Source: an uncultured Bacteroidota bacterium (GTDB taxonomy: Bacteria; Bacteroidota; Bacteroidia; Flavobacteriales; Flavobacteriaceae). Taken from it: a stretch of 39,045 bases of DNA. The translations under genes were made by a program, and so were the position numbers. Below the pieces are notes generated by a model. It saw only the letters and a list, made by a program, of their open reading frames with translations. It was not told the origin of the DNA and did not search any database. Numbering within the stretch: the first letter of the stretch is position 1; each line of letters starts with the position of its first letter. The stretch covers positions 1-39,045 of the forward strand of contig CACLQX010000004.1 of the NCBI GenBank assembly GCA_902609185.1. The letters run 5' to 3'. Shown in pieces: positions 26,633 to 34,641 of the stretch.

Positions 26633-27865
26633 TTTGACTGTCTTTTCAGTTCTTTGTTCAAGTAGTAATTTTTTTCCTTTACTCACAACCTCTATTGATT
26701 TTTCGTCAAAGTGTCTGATAGTATACAGAGATGTATTTTTAAATACTTCTATTTTAAATTTTTCTTGTAAATTTTTAATTAGGTTATCGATCTGATCATA
26801 TTTATCATTAAGACAAATGGAAAAACTAATAGCTGAATTTTGTATAACATCAACTTTCATTTTACATTCATCAATTTTTTTGAATATATGACTAAGGTTT
26901 TCATCAATAGCAAAGGAAAAATCCAATGAAAAAATCTTTATAAAAATCATTTTATTCTTAAAGATATAGCAAGGTACTTTGGGGCTAAGCTTTAGGTTTT
27001 TATTTATTTCTGTACCATTCTGATCCGGTTTTTCAAAAGATTTCACGTACAATGGAATTTCTTTTTTTTGCAAAGGTTGTAATGTTTTTGGATGAATTAC
27101 AGACGCGCCATAAAAAGCAAGTTCAATGGCTTCAGAATATGAAATAGTTTTTATTAACTCTGTATTTTTGAAATATTTTGGATCACCATTTAAAAGACCT
27201 TTCACGTCCTTCCAAATTGTTAGAGATTCTGCATTTACTGCAAAAGCAAAAATAGCTGCACTGTAATCAGATCCTTCTCTGCCAAGCGTAACATTAAAAT
27301 TATTTTTATCACTAGCTATAAAGCCTTGAGTTAGATTCAGTTGATTTATCTTAATATTATTCCTGATATTTTCATTAGTTTTATCCCAAATGATATTACC
27401 CCCTCTGTAATTAGAATCTGTTTTAATACAATTTCTAGCATCAATAAAATTTGTTTTTAATTTTTCTTCAATAAAATAGCTATAAATAATAAATGTTGAT
27501 ATTAATTCACCATATGAAACAGTTTGATCGTATACAAAAGAATGGTTTGGTGATTTATTATTTTTTAAAAAAGAAACTAGTTTTGTAATAATGTTTTTTA
27601 ATCCACTAAAAATATTATGATTTTTAGGGAAAAGATCCCTACATATTTTATCATGAAATATAAAGATCTGATCAATTTTTTGCAGGTATTCTTGATTATT
27701 TTTTAAATAAAGTTCAAGTACGTTTTCCAGTGCATTTGTTGTTTTGTCCATAGCAGAAACTACAATAATCAATTCATTTGTTCCGCATGATCTTATAATC
27801 TCTACAATATTTCTGATACTATCTGAATTTTTTACAGATGCACCACCAAACTTAAATACTTTCAT
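26615..27865 (-). CDS. Aspartate kinase (monofunctional)
   Basis: A 416-residue kinase starting the aspartate pathway to Lys, Met, Thr and diaminopimelate. Evidence: the N-terminal KFGGASVKNSDSI, the VTLGREGSDYSAA substrate and nucleotide region, TIWKDVKGLLNGDP, and EAIELAFYGASVIHPKTLQPL. The C-terminal ~120 residues form the ACT regulatory region but are divergent. It overlaps the upstream GNAT gene by 14 bases (operon) and the convergent hydroxyacid dehydrogenase by 18 bases at its 3' end. Confidence 0.93.
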   Translation of the reverse strand: MKVFKFGGASVKNSDSIRNIVEIIRSCGTNELIIVVSAMDKTTNALENVLELYLKNNQEYLQKIDQIFIFHDKICRDLFPKNHNIFSGLKNIITKLVSFLKNNKSPNHSFVYDQTVSYGELISTFIIYSYFIEEKLKTNFIDARNCIKTDSNYRGGNIIWDKTNENIRNNIKINQLNLTQGFIASDKNNFNVTLGREGSDYSAAIFAFAVNAESLTIWKDVKGLLNGDPKYFKNTELIKTISYSEAIELAFYGASVIHPKTLQPLQKKEIPLYVKSFEKPDQNGTEINKNLKLSPKVPCYIFKNKMIFIKIFSLDFSFAIDENLSHIFKKIDECKMKVDVIQNSAISFSICLNDKYDQIDNLIKNLQEKFKIEVFKNTSLYTIRHFDEKSIEVVSKGKKLLLEQRTEKTVKLIFST

Positions 27866-28337
27866 TATCTATAAATTTCTTAATTGATTTTCTATTCATT
27901 ATTGTAACTCTCCAATCATCTAAAATTTCTCCACCACTTCTTTTATAAAAGTTAATTGCAGAGGTATTCCAGTCTAAAACAACCCATTGAACTCTTCTTA
28001 CTTTCTTTTTGTGTGCATAATTAATGAATTTTGAAAATAAAGCATAGCCAACCCCTTTTCCTCTAAATTTTTCACTTACTATTAAGTCCTCTAAGTGTAG
28101 TACTTTACCCTTCCAGGTTGAATATCTTGGATAAAATAAAGCCATCCCAATAATTTTGGATTCCACTTCCGCAACAAAACAGCAAAAATTTTTTTCATCT
28201 CCAAAACCATCATTGATTAATTCCTCCCTGCTGACCTCCACTTCATCAGGTTCTTTTTCGAATAAAGCAAGTTCTTTGATTAAAGACAAGACATCATGCA
28301 TGTCATCTTGATTTGCTTTTCTAATTAAAAAGTTCAT
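27852..28337 (-). CDS. GNAT family N-acetyltransferase
   Basis: A 161-residue GNAT with IRKANQDDMHDVLSLI at the N terminus, MALFYPRYSTWKGKVLHLEDLIV and the acetyl-CoA loop SEKFRGKGVGYALF (R-G-K-G-V-G), then VQWVVLDWNTSAINFYKRSGG. This resembles the diamine/thialysine acetyltransferase branch (SAT-like), but the substrate is not certain. It is translated first in an operon with aspartate kinase, a pairing often seen in Flavobacteriia. A TAGTTTTG -7 box ends 9 bases before the ATG. Confidence 0.88.
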   Translation of the reverse strand: MNFLIRKANQDDMHDVLSLIKELALFEKEPDEVEVSREELINDGFGDEKNFCCFVAEVESKIIGMALFYPRYSTWKGKVLHLEDLIVSEKFRGKGVGYALFSKFINYAHKKKVRRVQWVVLDWNTSAINFYKRSGGEILDDWRVTIMNRKSIKKFIDNESI

Positions 28338-28346
28338 ATTATACTA

Positions 28347-28354
28347 CAAAACTA
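28347..28354 (-). promoter_or_regulatory. -7 box TAGTTTTG upstream of the GNAT/aspartate kinase operon
   Basis: TAGTTTTG on the minus strand fits TAnnTTTG and ends 9 bases before the GNAT start codon, in the 130-base divergent gap shared with mfd. Confidence 0.45.
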
Positions 28355-28411
28355 GTTGAATCTTAATAAAAACATAATTTTAAAAAATCTTCAATATAAT
28401 AAAGGAATTTT

Positions 28412-28425
28412 GTTACATATGTAAC
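28412..28425. promoter_or_regulatory. Perfect 14-base palindrome GTTACATATGTAAC in the GNAT-mfd divergent gap
   Basis: A perfect palindrome with no spacer, 46 bases before the mfd ATG. It overlaps a TTTTG (28408-28412) and precedes an imperfect -7 box TATATTCG (28436-28443), so it would lie inside the mfd promoter, where a dimeric regulator could act. It contains the strongest G/C-bearing symmetry of the intergenic regions here. The regulator is unknown. Confidence 0.5.
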
Positions 28426-28470
28426 TTAGTCTTTTTATATTCGCTTTGCTTTTCATGGATTTTCCAATTG

Positions 28471-31400
28471 ATGAATAGAATTGATGAAAACAAAAATGAT
28501 TCAGAAAAAATAAAGGTGTCTATTTTCGATAACCTCCTAGAATCTATTGCCCGAAATAAAGATAATATTAAAATAAAGGGTGTCACTGGATCGTCAATTT
28601 CTGTTTTAATTTTTAAGCTATTTAAAAAATTAGATAGACCTATTTTTTATTTAACCAATGACATTGAAAAATCATCATATATCTATACAGATTTATTTGA
28701 TACAGTTGATAAGGATCTTAATTATTTTCCATCTAGATTTAGAAAAAGCTCAAACAAAATAGAAGATAAAAGTAATATCCTCAGCCGTACTAAAATACTA
28801 AACGAAATAAATCAAAATAAAAACCAAGTTTATGTTTTATCCACTGATTCAATAATAGAAAAAGTACCAAGCCTTAAAAATCTTTCAAAGAAAACTATCA
28901 GTATAAAAAAAGGATTGAAACTTAATTTAACAAAGTTTATTGAGGATTTATTTGAGCTTAATTTTATAAAAAGAGATTTTGTCCATGAGCCAGGTGAATT
29001 CTCATCCAGAGGGAATATCCTTGATATATTTTCTTTTTCCAATACAAATCCAATAAGAATTGAATTTGATGATGATTTGATTGAAAGTATTAGAGAATTC
29101 GATATCAATACTCAGCTTTCAATAAAAGATTTAAATTCAATAAAAATTGCTCCCAATATTTTAAGTAATAGAAATGAAAGTTTTTTTAATCTAATAAATA
29201 AAAACTCCATATTAATAATAGATGATATTAACGCTGTTCTAAATGAAATATCAAAAAATAATAGTACTGAAGACTATAGTTTAAATGAATATGAATTTAA
29301 AAATTCAATTGAAAATTATCATAAAATACTTATTTCAGAATATGAGAGTAAAGTTGACTTAATTTTCAAAACAAGTCCACAACCCGCATTCAATAAAAGA
29401 ATTGATATGCTTAATAAAAGTCTGAATGATGTGTGGGCTAAAGGTTATAAAATCAACTTGTATTATACAAATGAAAGTCAAAAAGATAGACTTCAGCAAC
29501 TTCTTTCAAAACATAATAAAAAATATGAATTTAAACTAATACAAAAATCCTTGTTCGAAGGATTTATTGATCACGATGAAAAAAAGGTATTTTATTCAGA
29601 TCATCAAATATTCAATAGGTTTCATAAGTATAAAATTTCTAAAGTTTACTCTAAAATTAAAAGAGTTAATGTTGATGAGATTAACAAATTAAAATTTGAC
29701 GATTATGTGACACATATAGATCATGGAATTGGAATATATAAAGGTCTCACAAAAATTGAAAATAATGGTAAAAAACAAGAAGCAATTAAACTTTCATATG
29801 GTGAAGGTGATGTAATCTATCTCAGTATTCACCTTTTTCATAAAATATCAAAATATAATAGTAAGGATGGGGCAAAACCAAGAATATATAAATTAGGTTC
29901 GGGTGCATGGGAAAGGGTAAAGAATAAAGCAAAAATTAAAATTAAGGAGCTTGCTTTTGATCTTATTAAAACTTATGCTAAAAGAAAAATTTCTAAAGGT
30001 TTTAAATACAAAAAAGATAGTTGGCTTCAAAATGAGTTAGAAGCATCTTTTTTATTTGTTGAAACTGAAGATCAAATAAAGGCGAATAAACAAGTTAAAA
30101 TGGATATGGAGTCTGAAAATCCAATGGATCGTTTAATTTGTGGAGATGTTGGTTTTGGTAAAACTGAAATTGCAATAAGAGCAGCATTTAAAGCTATTGA
30201 AAATGGAAGGCAGGTAGCCTTCCTAGTACCAACAACTATACTAGCTTTTCAACACTATAAAACATTTAAAAAACGTTTTGAAAATTTTCCGATTTCATTT
30301 GACTATCTAAATAGATTTAGGACTAATTCTGATAAAAATATTATACTGGAGAAATTAAAATCTGGGAAACTAGACTTAATTGTTGGCACTCACCAGTTAG
30401 TTAATGAAAAAGTATTGTATGATAATCTTGGATTGTTAGTTGTTGACGAAGAACAAAAATTTGGTGTAAATGTAAAAGAAAGGATCAGGTCAATGAAAGA
30501 AAATATAGATGTTTTAACATTAACAGCAACCCCAATTCCAAGAACACTTCAATATAGTCTTATGTCTGCTAGAGACTTATCAATAATTAATACACCTCCA
30601 TTAAACAGAGTGCCAATTCAAACTGAAATTATTCGCTTTGATAAAAAGATAATACGTGATGCAATTCTATACGAGCTTGAAAGAGGCGGACAAATATTCT
30701 TTGTTCACAATAAAATTGAAAATATTCTTGATTTCGGTGAGTTATTAAAAGTACTTGTTCCTGAGGCAATTATTAAAATAGCTCACAGTAAAATTCGTGG
30801 AAATCAACTAGAAAAAATAATGCTTGAATTTATAAATAATGAATTCGATATTTTAGTTTCCACAACCATAATTGAAAGTGGTTTAGATGTTCCAAATGCA
30901 AATACAATTTTTATTAATAATGCACAAAATTTTGGTTTGAGTGACTTACATCAAATGAGAGGAAGGGTAGGTAGAAGTAATAAAAATGCTTACTGTTATT
31001 TCATTACTCCTGAATCAAGATCTTTAACAATTGAAGCAAAAAAAAGAATAAATGCTATAAACCAATATAATCATTTAGGTGCAGGATTTAATATTGCCAT
31101 GAAAGATTTAGAAATCAGAGGAGCAGGAAATTTATTGGGTGGGGAACAAAGTGGGTTTATAAATGATATTGGATTTGATACGTATCAAAAAATTTTAAAT
31201 GAAGCTGTTGAAGAGTTGAAATCAGATGAGTTCAAAAATTTTTTTCAAATAAAAAATAAAGATTTCAGTAATACTAAGGAAGTTATAATAGATACAGATC
31301 AAGAAATATTGTTTCCAAATTCATATGTCCCACAAATTGATGAAAGATTATCATTGTATAAGGAACTATCAAAAATTGAAAATGAAAAGGAACTGAATAG

Positions 31401-31713
31401 TTTCATAAAAAGAATTAGAGATAGATTTGGTAAGATTCCAAAGGAATCAAAAAACTTAGTCAATAGTATAAAATTAAAGTGGATCGCTCGTAATATTGGA
31501 TTTGAAAAAATTGTTTTAAAAAATAAAAAAATGATATGTTATTTTATTTCTGATAAAAATCATGAATATTTTAATTCTAAAACTTTTGTTAAGGTTTTAA
31601 AAATAATTAATCAAACTCCGAACTGTAAACTGAAAGAAAAAAATAAACTATATGTTGTTTTTGAAAATATAAATTCAGTTGATGAAGGATTAAAAAACTT
31701 AAATATTTTTTAA
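28471..31713 (+). CDS. mfd: Transcription-repair coupling factor
   Basis: A 1080-residue Mfd, which removes stalled RNA polymerase and recruits UvrA to the lesion. Order of domains: a UvrB-like N-terminal half (about 1-340, with FVHEPGEFSSRGNILDIF), the RNA-polymerase interacting domain starting near residue 409 (DDYVTHIDHGIGIYKG), the superfamily 2 translocase with Walker A GDVGFGKTE (about 558-566) and DEEQ (from 659), HQMRGRVGRSN, and the C-terminal TRCF domain. I prefer ATG 28471 to the TTG at 28468. Its 3' end overlaps the convergent ACT-domain gene by 15 bases. Confidence 0.97.
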   Translation: MNRIDENKNDSEKIKVSIFDNLLESIARNKDNIKIKGVTGSSISVLIFKLFKKLDRPIFYLTNDIEKSSYIYTDLFDTVDKDLNYFPSRFRKSSNKIEDKSNILSRTKILNEINQNKNQVYVLSTDSIIEKVPSLKNLSKKTISIKKGLKLNLTKFIEDLFELNFIKRDFVHEPGEFSSRGNILDIFSFSNTNPIRIEFDDDLIESIREFDINTQLSIKDLNSIKIAPNILSNRNESFFNLINKNSILIIDDINAVLNEISKNNSTEDYSLNEYEFKNSIENYHKILISEYESKVDLIFKTSPQPAFNKRIDMLNKSLNDVWAKGYKINLYYTNESQKDRLQQLLSKHNKKYEFKLIQKSLFEGFIDHDEKKVFYSDHQIFNRFHKYKISKVYSKIKRVNVDEINKLKFDDYVTHIDHGIGIYKGLTKIENNGKKQEAIKLSYGEGDVIYLSIHLFHKISKYNSKDGAKPRIYKLGSGAWERVKNKAKIKIKELAFDLIKTYAKRKISKGFKYKKDSWLQNELEASFLFVETEDQIKANKQVKMDMESENPMDRLICGDVGFGKTEIAIRAAFKAIENGRQVAFLVPTTILAFQHYKTFKKRFENFPISFDYLNRFRTNSDKNIILEKLKSGKLDLIVGTHQLVNEKVLYDNLGLLVVDEEQKFGVNVKERIRSMKENIDVLTLTATPIPRTLQYSLMSARDLSIINTPPLNRVPIQTEIIRFDKKIIRDAILYELERGGQIFFVHNKIENILDFGELLKVLVPEAIIKIAHSKIRGNQLEKIMLEFINNEFDILVSTTIIESGLDVPNANTIFINNAQNFGLSDLHQMRGRVGRSNKNAYCYFITPESRSLTIEAKKRINAINQYNHLGAGFNIAMKDLEIRGAGNLLGGEQSGFINDIGFDTYQKILNEAVEELKSDEFKNFFQIKNKDFSNTKEVIIDTDQEILFPNSYVPQIDERLSLYKELSKIENEKELNSFIKRIRDRFGKIPKESKNLVNSIKLKWIARNIGFEKIVLKNKKMICYFISDKNHEYFNSKTFVKVLKIINQTPNCKLKEKNKLYVVFENINSVDEGLKNLNIF

Positions 31714-32358
31714 TTTATTTATTACTGAAAATGCATTATCAACCTCATCTTCAGAAACTAAAATAGTGAATTCGTTAGATGTTGAAATTACTTGAGAGAT
31801 ATTTATTCCATCCCAAGATAATTTTTGAAAAACATAATAATAAATTCCTGGTACAGAAACATTTTCTGTGGGTAATTTGAAAGATATAGCCGATAATTTT
31901 TCTGTCTTCTTTATTAGTAATTCGCCCTGAAAGTTTTCCTCAACCAAACTTGTAAGGTTATCACTCACAACAATATTACATTCATCAACTCCTCTTGATG
32001 AAGAATAAAAACTAGTGTTAGTGTTATTGAGTTTTTTCAAAATATCTGATTGATTATTCATCAAAGTCTCTGATACTTTAAAATTATAATCAGTCAAATT
32101 TGATCTAACGGTAATATCTCCAATATTTTTAATTACTCTAACAATCTTTTGAGTATGCTGAAATTCAAGATTTAAAGAAAGTCTATTAAGGGCCATTACA
32201 ATAGCACCATGATTTATATTTTTTCTTAATATTTCTTCAATATCAGGCTTAATGGTTCTAGATAATGAAGTTAAATTTATTATACCCTCGGTAAGAGCAG
32301 AACTTAAAAAAGGTTTCGTCTTTATGTACTCACTAACAGCACTAGATATAGTTTTCAA
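31699..32358 (-). CDS. ACT-domain protein of the type often misannotated as aspartate kinase
   Basis: A 219-residue protein without any kinase core (no KFGG or GREGSD motif). The N-terminal 70 residues are helical with TEGIINLTSLSRTIKPDIEEIL and look like a small winged-helix or helical domain. The last 70 residues (VSVPGIYYYVFQKLSWDGINISQVISTSNEFTILV) are a clear ACT domain of the aspartokinase kind. Similar short proteins are common in Bacteroidota. An amino-acid-sensing regulatory role is plausible but unproven. The only start available is TTG at 32358, since an in-frame stop lies upstream. It is divergent from metG. Confidence 0.75.
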   Translation of the reverse strand: MKTISSAVSEYIKTKPFLSSALTEGIINLTSLSRTIKPDIEEILRKNINHGAIVMALNRLSLNLEFQHTQKIVRVIKNIGDITVRSNLTDYNFKVSETLMNNQSDILKKLNNTNTSFYSSSRGVDECNIVVSDNLTSLVEENFQGELLIKKTEKLSAISFKLPTENVSVPGIYYYVFQKLSWDGINISQVISTSNEFTILVSEDEVDNAFSVINKLKNI

Positions 32359-32436
32359 AATACAATGTTTTAAATATCACAATTTATTGTAAAAATAACA
32401 TATTAATAAAAAACAGAACATCATTATTAAATTGAT

Positions 32437-32444
32437 TATTTTTG
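32437..32444 (+). promoter_or_regulatory. -7 box TATTTTTG upstream of metG
   Basis: TATTTTTG fits TAnnTTTG and ends 6 bases before the ATG at 32451, so the transcript would be leaderless or nearly so. The TTG used by the ORF track (32442) is part of this box. No -33 partner is evident. Confidence 0.45.
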
Positions 32445-32450
32445 AAACTG

Positions 32451-34136
32451 ATGGAAAAAAATCAAAGGTTCACTATAACCTCTGCTCTTCCCTATACCAA
32501 TGGACCTATTCATATAGGTCATTTAGCAGGTGCTTACTTACCTGCCGATATTTACGCCAGATATAAACGTCTTTGTGAGAATGATGTCGCTTTTATTTGT
32601 GGAAGTGATGAACATGGAGTTGCAATTTCTATTAAAGCTAAACAAGAGGGGAGTTCTATTAAATCAGTAATCGATAAATATCACAATCTTATTAAGGATA
32701 CATTTGAAAGTTTTGGAATTTCTTTTGATAATTATGCAAGAACCTCTGACATTATTCATCATGAAACATCAAAAGATTTTTTTAAAAAATTGGATAAAAA
32801 AGGACTATTTGAAATCAAAACCACTAAACAACTTTACGATGAAAATGAAAATCAATTTCTTGCAGATAGATATGTTGTGGGTGAATGTCCAAAATGTGGA
32901 CATAAACATGCTTATGGCGACCAATGTGAAAATTGTGGAGCGTCATTAAGTCCTAATGACTTGATCAATCCAAAATCTAGACTAAGTGGTTCGAAACCAA
33001 TACTCAAAGAAACAAAGCATTGGTATTTACCATTAGGAAATTATGAGCAATTTTTGACTGAATGGATATTAAAAGGAAAAAGGGGTTTATGGAAATCCAA
33101 CGTTTACGGTCAAGTAAAATCATGGATAGATCAAGGTCTTGAGTCAAGAGCGATTTCACGAGATCTGGATTGGGGAATCCCAATTCCTAGAGATGATGCG
33201 AAAGGCAAGGTTATGTATGTATGGTTTGATGCTCCCATTGGATACATTTCCTCTACCAAGGAATGGGCAAAGAGAAATGATAAAAATTGGGAGGATTATT
33301 GGAAAAAACCTGATACAAGACTAATCCATTTTATCGGAAAAGATAATATTGTTTTTCATTGTATTATTTTTCCATCAATATTAAAAGCCCACGGTGAGTT
33401 CATATTGCCAGACAATGTTCCTGCCAACGAGTTTTTAAATCTTGAGGGAAGAAAAATTTCAACTTCTAAAAATTGGGCTATATGGCTTCATGAATATTTA
33501 AATGATTTTGAAAACATGCAAGATTCACTAAGATATACGCTTACAGTAAATTGTCCAGAAAACAAAGACAATGATTTTACCTGGAAAGATTTTCAGAGCA
33601 GGAATAACAATGAATTAGTGGCTATACTTGGAAATTATATTAATAGGGTTTTTGTATTAACAGAAAAATATTTTGATAATGTAATTCCTAAATATGAGAA
33701 AATTAATTCAGATCAATTACTGAAAATCTATAATTATGTATCATTAATATCTAATTCTTTAGATAAATTTAAGTTTAGAGACTCTGTAAATCAATTGATT
33801 GACCTTGCAAGAACAGGCAATAAATACTTAGCAGATAAAGAACCGTGGAAACTTTATAAAGAAAATAATATCAGTGAGGTAGAACAAATACTTTACATTT
33901 CATTGGAGAACTGTGCCTTACTTTCTATTCTATCAGAACCTTTTATCCCAAACTCGGCAAAAAAAATAAGAGAAATTTTAAATATAAAACTGATTCCTTG
34001 GACAAAATTAAGTTCAGAAAAAAAAATTATTGAGCCTGGGCATAAAATAAAAAAATCTAATTTGATATTTAGGAAAGTTGAAGATGATGAAATTCAAAAT
34101 CAGTTGAATAAACTTAAATTAAATATCAAAAATTAA
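32451..34136 (+). CDS. metG: Methionyl-tRNA synthetase, short form without C-terminal tRNA-binding domain
   Basis: A 561-residue class I synthetase charging tRNA-Met. The HIGH motif is in [16 protein letters not shown], the zinc-binding knuckle is [17 protein letters not shown], and the KMSKS loop is [13 protein letters not shown]. The anticodon-binding helical domain runs to about residue 540, ending with [14 protein letters not shown]. Most Bacteroidota MetG proteins continue for another ~120 residues with an OB-fold tRNA-binding/dimerisation domain; here the gene stops and the convergent lipoprotein gene overlaps its last 11 bases. I use ATG 32451, because the upstream TTG lies in the -7 box. 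Confidence 0.95.
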   Translation: MEKNQRFTITSALPYTNGPIHIGHLAGAYLPADIYARYKRLCENDVAFICGSDEHGVAISIKAKQEGSSIKSVIDKYHNLIKDTFESFGISFDNYARTSDIIHHETSKDFFKKLDKKGLFEIKTTKQLYDENENQFLADRYVVGECPKCGHKHAYGDQCENCGASLSPNDLINPKSRLSGSKPILKETKHWYLPLGNYEQFLTEWILKGKRGLWKSNVYGQVKSWIDQGLESRAISRDLDWGIPIPRDDAKGKVMYVWFDAPIGYISSTKEWAKRNDKNWEDYWKKPDTRLIHFIGKDNIVFHCIIFPSILKAHGEFILPDNVPANEFLNLEGRKISTSKNWAIWLHEYLNDFENMQDSLRYTLTVNCPENKDNDFTWKDFQSRNNNELVAILGNYINRVFVLTEKYFDNVIPKYEKINSDQLLKIYNYVSLISNSLDKFKFRDSVNQLIDLARTGNKYLADKEPWKLYKENNISEVEQILYISLENCALLSILSEPFIPNSAKKIREILNIKLIPWTKLSSEKKIIEPGHKIKKSNLIFRKVEDDEIQNQLNKLKLNIKN

Positions 34137-34611
34137 TTTCTTTTACTCTTGCATTTAACTGGTAGACGAGTGCATTAAATGAAACTATTATTTTCTTAAT
34201 ATCATCACTATACTCTTCTGTAGAAAACTCAGATTCACTAGAGAGAGAAATTTTTTCAACAAATGTCTTTAAAACTTTAGTTCTTCCAATTATGGGTGGT
34301 GTATTAAAAGGATCTGGTATTTTATCTATTTCAATATTATCTAATTTATTTGATAAGGAAGAGATCATGATCCTATGATTTTTATCATCCTCTGACATAT
34401 CATTGAGTATTACGGAAAAGCTTATAAACTCAGTCCACTTTTCAAATTCTGAATTGTACAAACTATCTAACTGTAATATTTCAGGAATTATACCTTGATC
34501 AAAAAAAGACTTGAATACTATTTCACGATTAACTTGAGAAATATTATTAGTCTTTGTTTCGTCTTTACATGCGAACAAGAATAGAGTCAGGGAAATAACT
34601 AAATATCTCAA
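34126..34611 (-). CDS. Small lipoprotein of unknown function at the end of the glucan-utilisation operon
   Basis: About 161 residues with a lipoprotein signal ([13 protein letters not shown], Cys followed by KDE). The mature part is charged and helical, with no domain I recognise. The ORF track starts at TTG 34617; a second TTG at 34611 gives a more compact signal peptide and I prefer it slightly. It lies about 30 bases after the GH3 gene on the same strand, so it is probably co-transcribed, and it overlaps metG tail to tail by 11 bases. It could be a locus accessory protein or an unrelated lipoprotein. Confidence 0.65.
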   Translation of the reverse strand: MRYLVISLTLFLFACKDETKTNNISQVNREIVFKSFFDQGIIPEILQLDSLYNSEFEKWTEFISFSVILNDMSEDDKNHRIMISSLSNKLDNIEIDKIPDPFNTPPIIGRTKVLKTFVEKISLSSESEFSTEEYSDDIKKIIVSFNALVYQLNARVKEINF

Positions 34612-34641
34612 AGTCAACTTTTGAGTAAAATTACGTTTTTA

